From Membranipora membranacea (Eukaryota > Bryozoa > Gymnolaemata > Cheilostomatida > Membraniporidae): 64,000 bases of DNA. This document shows positions 1 to 12,568 of this stretch, one piece after another; within the stretch, counting starts at the first letter, position 1, and the number at the start of each line of letters is the position of its first letter. Made by a program: the position numbers and the translations under genes. The stretch spans positions 12,462,001-12,526,000 of the forward strand of contig OU612075.1 of NCBI GenBank assembly GCA_914767715.1, given 5' to 3'. The notes below the pieces were generated by a model. The model worked only from the letters and a program-made list of their open reading frames with translations, did no database searches and was not told the DNA's origin.

Positions 1-1320
1 ATCGCTGCTACGTCCTTGCTTTTACAAATTATTTTTGTTTGTGGTGGTCACTCCTTCCTTGAGAAACTAAATTTCTAGCTAACATGCTATCTAGTTTGCA
101 ACCATAGATTTAAGTTGGTACCCAGGAATCCCTGACTGACTCACTAATCTACTGTTTGCCTGGCAGACAGAGTATCGATCATTAATAGGAAAAGACCCAT
201 CTTAACTTGAATGCCCTACACCTGACTTTCCATATGGAAGCTTCTGAAAACATATTAACTCAGTTTTGAGATTCCATGAAAATCTCCAAATGATCGCCGA
301 ACAAATAGATGTTCATAAATTTTGGCTCACTGCTGTCAACTAAACCACACTCATAGTTGGCTCCTGGGCCAATAACAATGCCCCCCCCCTCGGTAACGGT
401 CAACAAATTAGCAGTTCATCACTGATAATTATGAGTAATAACAAAATCATATTCTCAAGCTATCTAATGTGAAAGCTTTCCAGAAATGCATAGTCAAAGC
501 TTAGTCCATTGTTCAATTGCTTATTATCTAAATGCACTATAATGATTTACTCTTTGCCATGAGACCCATGGGAGCAGACCGCAATCTGGCTGTTAGCTCA
601 TGGCGGATTGTCACACACAAAACATTCAACTTCATTTTTAATCAGCTGCCGTAACTTACTGTGTGCCTTTAAGAGGCCAATGAGGTAAATATTTCTTCCG
701 TCCGTGTTTCTGCTTTACGATGTGACTTTTACCACATCAGTCTTATTGATAAGGTCAACTCAATGATCTTTTAACTGTTCTTTGCAGTTATTACGAATAT
801 GCATGAGCATGTAATGCTTCGCATAATAAACAACAGTTCGCACACAGTAAAATTACACCCCCCCCCCATCGGCCAAAATATGGATCCCTTGTCAAGAGAT
901 ACAATACTATATACCTGTAGAATCACATCCCATATGTGCCACATCTATCAGGTCATATACCTTTCTACAATTTTAAACTTTTTGGTAAACCTCTGTCATT
1001 GCAATACAAAAAACAAAACACCACTCACTGCCTGACATGATAAATATATGTAAATAGGTCGCCTCACGGTACAAAATTTACTTGTAGCTTATACTTGAAA
1101 CTGTAACTGGCCAATTATCAGAATTTCTAAATGAAGTAATGTTCTGTTCACCAACACCAATAAACTTCGGATGTCGCCAGTAGAAATATCAAACATTCGT
1201 AGCATGATGGAACAGAGCAAAATGCTTGTGGGTAAAAAAACAGGCTGTACCGGATCATTAATTACACTCGAAGGGTGTGAAAATAACCAATGTATAAACA
1301 AGCTTCATTTAAGAGTGTGA
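1..1320. other. No gene seen
   Basis: AT-rich DNA with short C-runs (around 380-388 and 849-857). The open frames at 799-1035 and 1089-1301 show no recognisable domain and are probably chance. Confidence 0.5.
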
Positions 1321-4300
1321 TGAAGTATATTTGCTATATCATCCCTTCTGATGTGAAGACATATGCCCACTTACGTATATGAATGTTTTAATGTGGCAAG
1401 TCTGGCTTGTTGCATGTATTTGGTGCAGTTAAGTGTAAAGCTATTTCCTTGCAAAATGTGCTAAAAGACAATGCGGTGTGATCTAGGATCTTGCTAAATC
1501 ATTGTTTTTACATCAAGTGTTTAGCCTTATTGTAACGGAAGAATTCTCTATACCCATATTATTTTGAATCCTGCAAACTGTGATTCTTGTAGCCATTACT
1601 GTTTTATCTGCACCTACACCCTGTTTGCATCAAGGTGTAAAAAACTGTGACACATAATTACTACTGGTGTAACATAAAGAGTGCTGCTCTCATGTTCTCA
1701 CCTGTCAGTTTACGGCTGCAAATATTCTAAGTTCTTACGTCATTCCCGACACGTCCTCAATCAATTCTAACAAATAGCATTCAGAAAGCTCTTATTGCCT
1801 GCAACCCTTGTTTCAGCTTTTGGGCTGGTCTAGTACAGGCTAGAATAGAGTATATGGCATAAATATTTGGCAGTTAATCTTTATCTGCATATAATTTAAC
1901 CATTGTATGAGCCCTTTACACAGGTAAACAACATGTTCATTATGATCAGCATATATTGTGACTGTAGAGAACACAGCTAAACTTTCTCTATACAGAGATG
2001 ATTCCCAATGTAAAGAGGTGCAAGCTTCTAAAAAAAATGAAATTGCAAGGGTTATTGCAAACAGTACATTTACTATCCGTTTTCAGAACACTGAATAATT
2101 TGAATCATCTTGACAGTCTCTCTTGTGCTTTCATCGAGGTGAAGGTAGGACCATTGTCCCATATTAACCTCGAAATGACAGTACCGAAATACCTTTGAAG
2201 TTTTTGTCCCACGTGATCTTGAATCGTGTATATGATTTTATAATCATTTAAAAAATTAGGGCACTTTTTATTTATTACAACTTGTAGATAACGGCTATCC
2301 CCGAAAATTCCGAATATTACATAATTAATTGCCTACATCTAAAATTACTTGGACATGTGTGCACATAGTATTTGGAGATGCTCAAATATAACTATTTCAG
2401 GCTTCAATCATTGAAAAGAAGCAGTCATAAAATATGGACCGATCGTCACATATATTCTAATGTGCACTAACCTTTTGGTTACACAAGTTGTACAAATTTG
2501 CAATCATAATAATCTAGAAATTTTGCAACGTTGCTTTATACATGATGTCAGCTAGTGGAAAGTGGTGCTTGGAATTTACATCAATTAGGGGTACTTCCGA
2601 ACACATTAGGTTTTACCACCTTTAAACTAACGCTTTTGGTAACTAATGGTTTACTCGCTCTATAACACCCTGTTTATTTCTGATAAAAAACATTAAAGGT
2701 GCCACAAACTGTGACGTACTAAGACCAGGCAGGTTTAACAGTCAAAGTACTGCTGTTGGTAGGTTATACGGCAATCCTATATACACGTGGCCTGTCTCTA
2801 CGAGATTAAGACATAGATAGTTTGTCGGAACATGTGTCATGTATCTGAAAAAATTAGCCCAATGATTTCATAGTGAGTTATTTAGAGAAAAGAGAACAGT
2901 TGAAACTGTAGGCACTTATGGCTAAGAATTCCCAGAAAGTGCCTTGCTAATGCCCTATCAATCACAATGTGTCAAACATCAATCATAAAAACCAACGAAA
3001 TATGTAATCTCAGGCATTTGGGGTCATGTTAATACTTACTAGGGAGCACATCTGAGTTATATAACTTAACTAGCTGCATAATACATCAACAGAGGTTACA
3101 TCAGCTGAGTTATATAACTTAACTAGCTGCATAAATACATCAACAGTAGTTGCTCCAGAAGCTGTTTCCCATTGGTGAGACCCATCGATGTTATCAAACA
3201 CATTATATGCGCATGCTCGATGATCTCTGGAAAAGGTCAAAAGGATGTGGTTTGTACTTACATTCCAAGCTTAATTAATACTAGGGTATTATTGCATGCA
3301 GGACCTAAAACAACGTTGATTTCACCAACATTTTGAGAATCGCTTATAGCACGATACTATTACATCATTAACATTACATAACATAACATTTATACTAGCT
3401 GTCAGTTATCATTCTGTGCACCCCATGAACATGATCTGTGTGAAAACAGGTTCCGGTGTGAGGGACGAACAAAGCAAATGTGAGGTGCACAAGTTCAGAT
3501 AGTATAATTTGAATCGAGCTTCTTAATGATCTAAAAATCTGATAATGATTTAAATAATTTTCATTACGCTAGGTGTAAAAATGTCAATCGGGAAAATGTT
3601 GCACATCCAAATTTGCTGAAGCATCATGTACTTAACATCATGTAAATGTAATTGAAATTGACGCTTTTAACTAACACCAATTTGAGAGTATCATTTTTAT
3701 TAATACTTTCAGGTGTGTTGTTGTGCTAGTTGTGTTGAAAATGATCACCTTTCTTGTACTGCAAAGGTTCTCAGTATTTCAGTTCGTAGCAGTTTTTGTA
3801 CAATACAAAGATTCTACCTGTCCAATATGTTTGTAACCACTAGACCATCCAATTATTGCTAATATGGTCTGCCATAATTCACATTTCAAATCACAAGAAA
3901 ATGTCCCAATACACAAGAATGCCAAAAGAACTATCAAACATTTGATGCATGGATCATAATAAAATTTTAATTTTTTTGGTTTATTATTGCTTCTGATGTG
4001 AAAAACATAGACCCACTAATGTTAAAGAATTTCTTATTGTGGCGAGCCCATCCATGATGCATGGGAAGCTGCTGTTATGAGTTGGAATGAGTGTTATGTT
4101 TGAAGCAGTTGAATTCAAAGCATTGTGTCTGAAAAATTGTGGTGCTAAGTTAATCTTTTAAATATCCGAAGATACCCTTAGTGTGTGGAAAAAAATATGT
4201 AGGTTATGATCATAGTGTGGTAAATTTCTAATACTCAGCTTAGATAGTTGCTAAACGACAATGTGGTGGGAAAAAAGTCTTGCTATATCATTGATTTGTT

Positions 4301-6150
4301 ATCAATTGTACAAACTATAAACTTAATGGAGCGGAAGAAGTCCCTTAACACCTTTCATTTTTCAACCTTTAAACTGTGAACCTATTCATTACTGTTTTAT
4401 CCACACCTACACCTTGTTAGCATCAAGGTACAAAAAACTGTGACAATTACTACAAGTAAATCATTGAATATGCTGCTCTCAACTGTTCACCTGTAAATAT
4501 ACGGCTACACATTTCCGACACAATCTCAATCAATTCTAATGAATAGCATGTGTAAAGGTCTTGATGCAACCCGAGTCTGCTGCTCTAGAACAAGTTCAAA
4601 TAGAGTATGTCGCATTAATATCTGGTTGTTTGGCTGTTAATACAATCAGCTTCATATTGTAAATAACAATAAAGGTATAACACGGCATACATTACACCAT
4701 GTCCACTGGCGGAGAAATTTATCTGTGCACTATTAAAGCAATGGGTGAGCCTTATGAACACATTTATATATCTATAAGATATTACACATGATAAAAACTG
4801 CTTACTATCTGTTACTATCTATTTGAATATGGTATAATATGCCTGATTTCGACAAGGAAAGTTAATAGAAAAAACCTCTGACGGTCTCCAACATTTCAGC
4901 ATAAGAATAGAGACAGTTTGACCTATATCAAATTTATTCGAAGATACAAGCTCTCTTGAGACTGGAGTATGTGTAATAATTGAACTTGGTATAGCTCAAA
5001 TATAACTAATTGAATCTTTGATTGTAAAATACGCACTTACCCCAATATACAGTCGTAATGTGCTCTTAAGTTTTCTAACACAAAGTGTATACATGTGCTT
5101 TTGTAAAACATTGTGTAATCTAGATTTTGTTTGCTGTGTCACTACATACATAACCTCATGTAGTGGAGCGTGGTGCTTGGAGCTAACATCAATTAGGAGT
5201 ATTTCCGAACACATTATATTTTACCACCTTCAGACTTTGGTAGTTAGTAGTTGGTAGTTGCTGTTTTATTCACACCTAGCACCCTGTTTATTTTTGATAA
5301 AAAACATTAAAGGTGCCACATACTCTGACGTACAAAAACAGGGTTTACAGACAAAGTACTGCTCTTGGTAGGTTATACGGTTGTCCTTTTGGCTCCTTTG
5401 TGATAGCTAGAGAAACTTTTTCAAATGCCTAGACACGTTGATGTTATCAACCACTCTCTCTACGCTTGTTCTATTATGTCGAGAAAAGGTCCAGGGATGC
5501 GGTTTGTGCAAATCTTCAATGCTTAATTGATACTAGGAGATTACTGAGGGCAGGACCAAATAAATTATTTTTTTCCAACTTCATTTATTTTAATGATATC
5601 TGCAGCCTACGAGAAAAACTTTAAAAAAAACCAGATCATTTGGCATTAAATTGTTGAAAATTGATTTTATAAGAGTTTTCGGATGGTGTATAATAGGATG
5701 TGATTGTCTGATTTCATTTATGCCTATCAATTTTCACACAACATCATTGTATTCTGATTTGAAAGTGTGAGGTACAATTATACAGATGTGAGTTACAAAA
5801 TTTCAGATAATATCATCATAGGTATAGACTTGGCTCATGATCTAAAACCTCTGAAAAGTATGCAAATAAAAATATCATATACGCCTATGTATAATCCTGA
5901 CTTTTCGAAGCACCAATGTACCAAATGTAACAGAAGTTGACGGTTTAACCTAACACCAATCAAGAGAATCATTAAACGCATCATATTCTGCTATAATCAC
6001 ACTGTGATTCAAGTAGTCACCGCTGTCTTACCATCTGTAAAACCCTGTTTATTTTTGTGAACAGAACACTGAAGGTGTCAGAAATTGTCACATAGAACTA
6101 AAAGATGTCAAGGAGAAAGTGCTGCTTTGGATTTATGTTTACCCATGATT
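1320..6150 (+). repeat. Old diverged tandem duplication (about 2.7 kb offset)
   Basis: Segments of 1330-3560 reappear in the same order in 3970-5970 with many small differences: 'cttctgatgtga' at about 1346 and 3990, 'gacaatg.ggtg' at about 1468 and 4258, 'acatcaattagg' at 2579 and 5187, and 'gatgttatcaa' at 3188 and 5440. A module of about 110-150 bp that begins near 'caccctgttt' and contains 'aaactgtgac' occurs near 1615, 2666, 4413, 5276 and 6044. No open frame is conserved between the copies, so this is read as noncoding repeat DNA. Confidence 0.7.
3052..3149. repeat. 53-bp tandem duplication
   Basis: The block starting ctgagttatataacttaac at 3052 is repeated at 3105 with near identity through 'atacatcaacag'. 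Confidence 0.9.
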
Positions 6151-6683
6151 GGTGTTATGGATTTCCCTTATCAGCTCTAACCTATGTCCTTGGGAATTTA
6201 CAGCAGCTGTTTATATTTTCATAGTATTTGTTCTCCTCTAAACACATGGGAGTGAAGCAAGGCATGAATACATAATATACATATAAACATATATATATAT
6301 ATAATTGGTAAACTTCGTCCTCATCATCATCCATTTTTGCCCATCAACTTTTTAGTTGTTATACTTGAGAATGTTACAATTAGCAATTTAAGTGAATACA
6401 ACATTGTTTTGTTATGATCCTCCCTTTTTCATTATCTGTAGTAGGATCAAATAAATCAATTTCCTCAGTAAACTCTTTCTTTCAATTTCTTATCTTTTTT
6501 GTCCTTTAAATTGTTTTCATCTTTTCTGGCTGGCTTAGGAGGAGATAGTCTGATCATGTATCTTGCCCAATGATACTTTTTAAGTGAATATAGTACTTAA
6601 TTATGGTGAATGTACTACACCACAAACATCACAGGAAAATAAACATTATTCTATTGCTTTTCTTATGAAATCAAGCATGTGAC

Positions 6684-7091
6684 TTGTGGGCTGGAGGCAA
6701 GATTTTGAGGATTAAGAACTATTACTCATGTTCTCACAACTTTAGCAGAAAAATACACCTCATGGCGTTCACATTGGAAATATATTTGTATCATACTGGA
6801 ACGCCTTATCTATGTGATGGCACAGGCAACCTGATAAAATATAGTTTCCAACAGAAGAAACATACACATGTACGACATAAAATAGCCAGCTCCTTGGAGC
6901 ACTCTACGAATGTCAAAACTATCAATGTTCGAGACATTTCATCACTGTTTGCATTAATGAATCATGATAGTAGGGACAGGACAGCCAATCAAATCAATGC
7001 TAGACCATTGCATTCCATATCGCTCACAAATTGCGAAAGGTTTACGCCAGGAAAGATTCACACAATGAGCTGCCCAATGGGTTTTTTATAG
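6684..7091 (+). CDS. Unassigned 135-codon ORF
   Basis: An uninterrupted frame of 135 codons from ATG at 6684. I see no domain, signal peptide, membrane segment or transposon motif. It lies alone upstream of a 5S-like scrap and opposite in strand to gene A. In AT-rich animal DNA a frame of this length can be chance, or a fragment of an exon or transposable element. No function is proposed. Confidence 0.15.
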   Translation: MWAGGKILRIKNYYSCSHNFSRKIHLMAFTLEIYLYHTGTPYLCDGTGNLIKYSFQQKKHTHVRHKIASSLEHSTNVKTINVRDISSLFALMNHDSRDRTANQINARPLHSISLTNCERFTPGKIHTMSCPMGFL

Positions 7092-7234
7092 TGACAGCTT
7101 TCATACTTTATAACTTATAAGTCTCAAAAGAGAGAATTTTTGTCGAGGCTTGTTGTTGCAGCCACCAAAGCTAATATTTTTTTATCTTTCAAGGCATACT
7201 TCCAAGAAATAGACATTCTGGCAGGAGTGTTGAG

Positions 7235-7290
7235 CCGATGTAGTCCAGGTTGGATCTTAGAAGGCTAAGCGGAGTCTGGTATTTTGTTTT
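7235..7290 (+). pseudogene. 5S-rRNA-like fragment (box A region)
   Basis: The stretch GATCTTAGAAGGCTAAGC (7253-7270) and the following GAGTCTGGT closely resemble the internal promoter region of 5S rRNA (GATCTCGGAAGCTAAGC, then GGGTC..CTGGT), with a 1-bp insertion. The flanking 5S arms are not convincing. It could be the head of a 5S-derived SINE or a pseudogene scrap. Confidence 0.35.
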
Positions 7291-7595
7291 TTGTGATTAA
7301 GCAGTGCTCAACTGCCTCGGAAGTAAGCCATCCAAGCAGTTTTTTTTATTATAATTTGTTCGAAAATGATGTCAATGATCAGAAAAGATATTAACTTTTG
7401 AATATTATGTACCGATATCTGAAATATGAAGTAGAAGAGTTTTGAAAACCAGGAGACTGTTTTGAGTTGAGAATACATGCATCTTTTTTCACTTTGTTAT
7501 GTGTAATGCCTACTAAATTCTGAGTTGGCTGGAATCGGAGAAAGGTGATGCGAGTTGCTAATATTTGATAAAACAGCTTAATTGGAGCCAACTGC

Positions 7596-7601
7596 TTTAT
7601 T
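7596..7601 (-). terminator. Possible poly(A) signal of gene A
   Basis: AATAAA on the minus strand, about 167 nt beyond the stop codon of gene A. A hexamer of this kind is common by chance in AT-rich DNA, so this is tentative. Confidence 0.25.
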
Positions 7602-7767
7602 TTGAGAAAGCGCTATGCAATGCACAGAAAACATAAACAGTAAGTCTCTCCGAGAAAGTGAGAGACAAATGAAAAAGTAATATTGTGAAAAACTTCTCAC
7701 AAAACAAGCAATAATAGCTTTAACAAAAATCTATTTCTGAGCAAATGAACAATTTTAAATTTTCATA

Positions 7768-8901
7768 TTAAGCAGGGCAACTAAAACATCGCTTGGCCCT
7801 TTTATGGACGGTGAAGTGCTCTTGAATTTTTTCCAATGAAAATGTAGAACACATCATGGCAGAACTGTGCTTTGGCAGGTTGATTAACTGGAAAGGGCTG
7901 TTGGGAACTATGAAGGTTTCTCGCTCAGCATCGGTTGTGCTAAGCTTCTTGAACGCGCTCACAGCTGTAGTTTTAACTGACTCAACTGCATTATTGAACA
8001 TTGAAATCAGCCGAGGTTGGCTTGAGTGTTTCTGGTGAAGTTGGGGAAATGCCATTCGGAACATTTTAAGTTTGAGTTCGTCCACTCCGAGTCTGGTCTT
8101 AGCATTTGTTGAGAGAAGGCAGAAATCTGGGTCTGTATCAAATTCTTTTGTTGCTGAGTTGTTGCGGCATTTGGTGAAGACCAAAATGATTGGTATATTT
8201 TGTGCTGAAACTAAAAATAGATAAAAAGCTTGCGATTAGGATTTGCTGTGATGCAAGTATCTGTGCAAATTGATAAGTCTGCTTCTACTCTCAACTAAAT
8301 TTTTAAATATATGTATATCTTTTATCACCCCAATTTATCTTTGAATTGTTTTGAACACTAACTTTTCGAACATGTTCTGTCCTATGCATGAAATGAAATA
8401 TGTTTGGTAAATAACGAAACTGCAACAAATGTACAAAAATGGAGTTTACCTTGTGGGATTTTGCGAATGTTCCTGAAGATTCTAGTTGATTCTTTTTGAG
8501 ATTTTTGAGATCTGCTGTCAAAGAGTACCATGATTACTGAAGTCTTTGCCATAAAGTGGACTCCTTCATTTTCTGTCTCCAGTAGGTGCAACCTGCTAGG
8601 GTGACCTGCAATGAAAACAAATAAATTAAAGCAAAGATCTTCAAAGAGCCATCACACAAATTAAAGATATGATCAAATTATCAAATAACTACGTGAAAAT
8701 TCTTTTGACACAAACTTCAAAGAAATTAATATTTTTGTTAACAAACATACCCATATATTTAGCTGTGATTTTGGACTCTTGATAGCTCTCGTTCAGCTTT
8801 GTGATCTTTGTGTCTGCTTCCTTTTTAGTTAGCTGAGCGATAAGTGCAGATTTTCCACAGCCCTTGGCACCAACTATCAAAACTCTCATTGTGGAATCCA
8901 T
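7768..8901 (-). CDS. Gene A: degenerate Ras-like small GTPase paralogue, three exons
   Basis: Exons are 8901-8751, 8605-8450 and 8210-7768 (151, 156 and 443 nt; 249 residues plus stop), with GT/AG introns in phase 1. The start at 8901 is chosen because all four paralogues begin MD[LS][ST]; an in-frame Met at 8925 would add eight residues. Residues 11-18 are a P-loop, GAKGCGKS. Exon 2 opens with a strand aligning to Ras beta-3, but the G3 motif reads ETENEG (from residue 60) instead of DTAGQE. Exon 3 has VFTKCRNN (residues 113-120) where Ras has NKCD, and STNAK at the G5 position. A conserved extension follows, ending with basic and cysteine residues (KRAKRCFSC), which could be a membrane-anchor site; this ending is specific to A. 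Likely cytosolic or membrane-associated nucleotide-binding protein; GTP hydrolysis is doubtful. Fold assignment is firm, function unknown. Confidence 0.82.
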
Positions 8902-8970
8902 TGCTGTATGAATTAGATCAGACACTGTTGGAACTGACAGAATAATGGTTAGGCTCTCGGTTGCTGGCTG

Positions 8971-8999
8971 TATTTATACCAATAAACTTTAGCACCTCT
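8971..8999 (-). promoter_or_regulatory. Core promoter of gene A: TATA box plus upstream AGGTG motif
   Basis: On the minus strand TATAAATA lies at 8978-8971, about 77 bp before the chosen ATG. The segment 8999-8979 (21 bp) begins AGAGGTGC and occupies the same spacing as the AAAGGTGTG motif of genes B, C and D. This is the most diverged of the four copies. Confidence 0.6.
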
Positions 9000-10900
9000 G
9001 GTGTGCATGTCACAGAAATGGTGTGAAATCAAACCAGTTAGAGCAAATACCTTATGATTTCACATCAACATAATCATTTTCTGAACCATTACTCATTACT
9101 ACTTAATTTTACTAGACATAACATAAAGCCACCAGCATTTCTTTGGTATTATATAGCAGATCAGTGTCTCCCTGCTTATTTTTCTGGAGATGGGATTGGA
9201 ATAAAATCTGAATACAAGACTTCTCCCTTTGAGGCAAAGAAGATAGAAGAGAAGATCACCCTCATTCAGTATCAAACTTTTACTCAATGCTGGCTCAGTT
9301 CTTCAGGTTTAAGTTTAGCTGTATGTCCAGTCAAATTTTTCTGAATAAATAGCAGTGACAACTGAGAGAGTTAGCGTGAGGAGCAAAGAATCATAAGGTG
9401 CGAAAAATCAATTGAGAAAGACAGAACTGTAGCTAGGCAACACCTCATTTTTATGTCAGGGACCGGTGAAAATAGTTCTGTTTGTTGAATTATGAAAAAT
9501 TTTGTAACGGCTATTCTTGTAAAAGGATGACTTATTGGTAAACGTTCATTCTTATTCTATTTACTCCCAAAATATTGTCCTATCTATCCTTTATGCCCAT
9601 TTTTTCAAGTTACCTTTACTATAGGCAAGCACAACCGGCATATTTTGTGGTCATATGTAGAACACCCTGATATAAAAATGTGTTCCAGACATGTCAACAA
9701 CCCACACAAATTACATATGAAACTCATTTCCCTAGAAATTTGAGGGACAATTTTGGGACATTTTGCGTAATCCTTCACCAACCATTGAATCCCTGAACTG
9801 TTTAAACATACCGGTGGTACTACAGTATCCATAATAATTTGTAATTGTTTTCCTTCTCAACTGGCAGCTCGGAGATCAGGCAAATTCAAATTACTGAAAG
9901 CAGCAGTCAGCTAGCTTTGTTGAACATCAATCTACAGTGGGGATGCTGACATAAAACTATTTTACTATTTGGCGGTTAATGAGGCGGGTTATTCAGTGTC
10001 TATTTTGTAGTTTGCAGCATAATTGCATGTGTTGGAGGTGTTACAGGCAGTAGACTTCCCATGTATAATTATAACCACCAGCTGAAAATTGTCTGTGTTG
10101 CCTTTGGAGTTTTGAAACCAAATGCAATTTATCTGTGGTGCGGCTAATATTGCATGACCACAGCATAGGCGTATCCTGTTTTAGCGCCGCAGGACCTACT
10201 TAGTCCAAAAACACTAATGATGAACTTGTGTTTATTTTTTAACTTAAGCTCATCAGACTTATGCTCTCTTGTACATTGGAAAGACAACTCTGGAATCTCA
10301 AGGATGATTTTACCAGGACAAGATGGTTGCCCCCGTGAATCCTCATTGTAATCATGAGGTCTATCAAATTTTTTGAAGGATTTGGGTGTTAGTTGCTCAA
10401 TGCAGATAGGAGTGACTAGGGAGGGAGTAGTTTTGATTCACCAAAAAGCCCTCCTGAATAACAATGGACTATGAGGTAAATGATTTTGCTTGAAATTGTG
10501 TTGCCAATAATCCTATATCTTTGATTTATATCATTATAAATCTGTATAAATAATGGTAATTCAACACTTGATTATAATAACAGCTCTCATGTATCATCAA
10601 ACCGAAGGTCATGAGATGTAAGGAGTGAGCTGTAGGAAAGATTGATCATAATATCTATGTCTCTTATCTTGCACTGTACAAGTCTTAGAGGAGTGCAGGA
10701 AATTTTAAAAGCGTAATTCTGGTCAGCTTGGCTGTCATAAATTCATATGCCAACTCATCGAATCTTACATGGATTATGAGGCCACAGCAGTCTTGTGATA
10801 TGCTTATGAAACAAATCAAGCTACAGAGATATGTCAATGACTGTCAATGACTGTTAATGACTTTACCTTACCCTTACCGTAACGTCGCGTATTGAAGCCG
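9000..10900. other. No gene seen
   Basis: Between the promoter of gene A and the SGNH region I find no supported gene. Open frames at 9054-9344 and 9605-9832 carry no recognisable motif. A short imperfect repeat of 'tgactgtcaa' occurs near 10835-10862. Confidence 0.5.
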
Positions 10901-11500
10901 CGTGGTTAATGTCGATGATCAAAGCAGCTCGAGTTGATCTCCGAGGTTGTAACCCTGGAGGTAACCCTGGAGGTAGAAGGTACCGGACCTTTCTCTTGGA
11001 AGAGCCGCGAACCGGGGCCTTCCCTTCCTGCTGGAATCCAACGTTGCCTTACGAGTTGTCTCCTGTAAATCATAATAAGAATGAAAACTGCCCTACTCCT
11101 TTTACAGCAAATGGCAGGATATCCTTTTATTGTTACATACACAATACTTTGAAATAACAGGGCGCTTCCTATCCATAAATTAATGACGCCCAGAAATATT
11201 AAATTTTTTGAATGTTGCGAACTAAGCATGAGCTAATGTCGACAATTTGAACTTTAGGCAACGGTCATCTTGTGACACGGCTATTGATAACACATCACTT
11301 TTACTACGCTGTGTATTTCACCACTGTTTTGTATATCATAACAACACTTCATTTGCGACAATTGATGTACATTTATTTCAAATAAACTTTTTGTCTTGAG
11401 AATTGTTTTATTGGTATTTAACAAGGACAAAATAACTATACAGCAAATAAAATGATGGTTGAGTGAGGTCCGACTAATACGGAATTTAGATCTGCTGGTA

Positions 11501-12022
11501 TCACCAGAGGTTGTGGTGGGCTGCCCATACAATGCTGGCCTGGAGATATCGAACAGCTGTTCGGTAACCGTGGTCAGTTAGGTGGGTGCCGTCTCTGTTT
11601 CTCCACGGTTGCCTTCTATCCCAGAGCCAAAAGGTTACCGCCTCATCCCCCAAGTGTCTCTGCTCCATTATGGATGCAAACTCCCTGGCTTTCAGATTGT
11701 ACTGAGGGTTGGACCTTGGCCACTGAGAAGTTATGACGACAGTCTGGGCCCTGTACTGGTCCACCATCTGCCGTCCTAGATGACCAATCCTGTCAGCCAG
11801 TTGAGTTGCAGACATGCCACTGTCGAGATCATTGCCTCCAAGCATCAAGATGACCACATCCACATCTGTTGCCGAGTGGGTATTCCTCTCTCCCCATCTT
11901 ATGCCGGCCCCTCTTCTCTCCGCAAATCTAAGTCAAACCCCACTCAGGTGGTGTAAAAGCTCTTGCTGGCATCTAACCAGTCTTGACACATGGGAATCCC
12001 CCATTATGAGTACGGAACAATT
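11501..12022 (-). pseudogene. SGNH-hydrolase (GDSL-like) domain exon with an in-frame stop
   Basis: Read from an apparent acceptor (polypyrimidine then CAG) at 12023, the frame gives NCSVLIMGDSHVSRL with the block I nucleophile motif GDSH, then a TGA at 11933-11935, and continues in the same frame with LMLGGNDL (block III) and DGTHLTDHGY (block V Asp-x-x-His), ending at 11501. The order and spacing fit a complete SGNH catalytic core of about 170 residues. SGNH domains like this are frequent in animal transposable-element proteins as well as in host genes, and no partner domain is visible beside it. The single TGA suggests a recent pseudogene, a read error, or recoding; the first two are more likely. 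Confidence 0.7.
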
Positions 12023-12568
12023 CTGGAAATAGAAAGCACAATAATTTGTAAGCAAACAGGCACCACCATTCTTTAGATGTTAATTCTTGCACCTACCCAG
12101 CTGTTATATATATAGCGTTAATATAAAGCGAGAAAAGCGATGAATCCATAGTGCATGAGCGAGAATGAAAGCATTCACTTATGCGTTAAATTATGAAATT
12201 ATTACATTATTTAAAGCGTATATTACTAAACTACCCTGATTTCCCTCCCCTCAGCCAGATAATCCAAAAAGCCTAACTCTGGTTCCCCAGCAGGATGAAG
12301 TGGGGCGTTTATAGTAAGCCGATTATACCACAGGTAATGGTCACCTCAAAGCCGTTGCTCAACTCTTAAAGAAGTGCTTCCCTGTGTTGTATAACTCCAG
12401 AGCCCTTTGGGGTTGCGTATTTATTATGCAGATAGCTTGATAAACACAACTCAAAACTTAGCCCACATCCAATTGTATTACATGCAAAGCCAAACTAGCA
12501 AAAAAACCCAGTTGATTTTTACCCTTTAGACTTCTAGCTGTAGCAACGATTATATGTCCGCATGGACT

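Noticed and set aside
8902-8925. Upstream Met at 8925 as the start of gene A (and similar upstream Mets in B and C)
   Set aside because: The extra residues are not conserved among paralogues, whereas MD[LS][ST]..RVL is.
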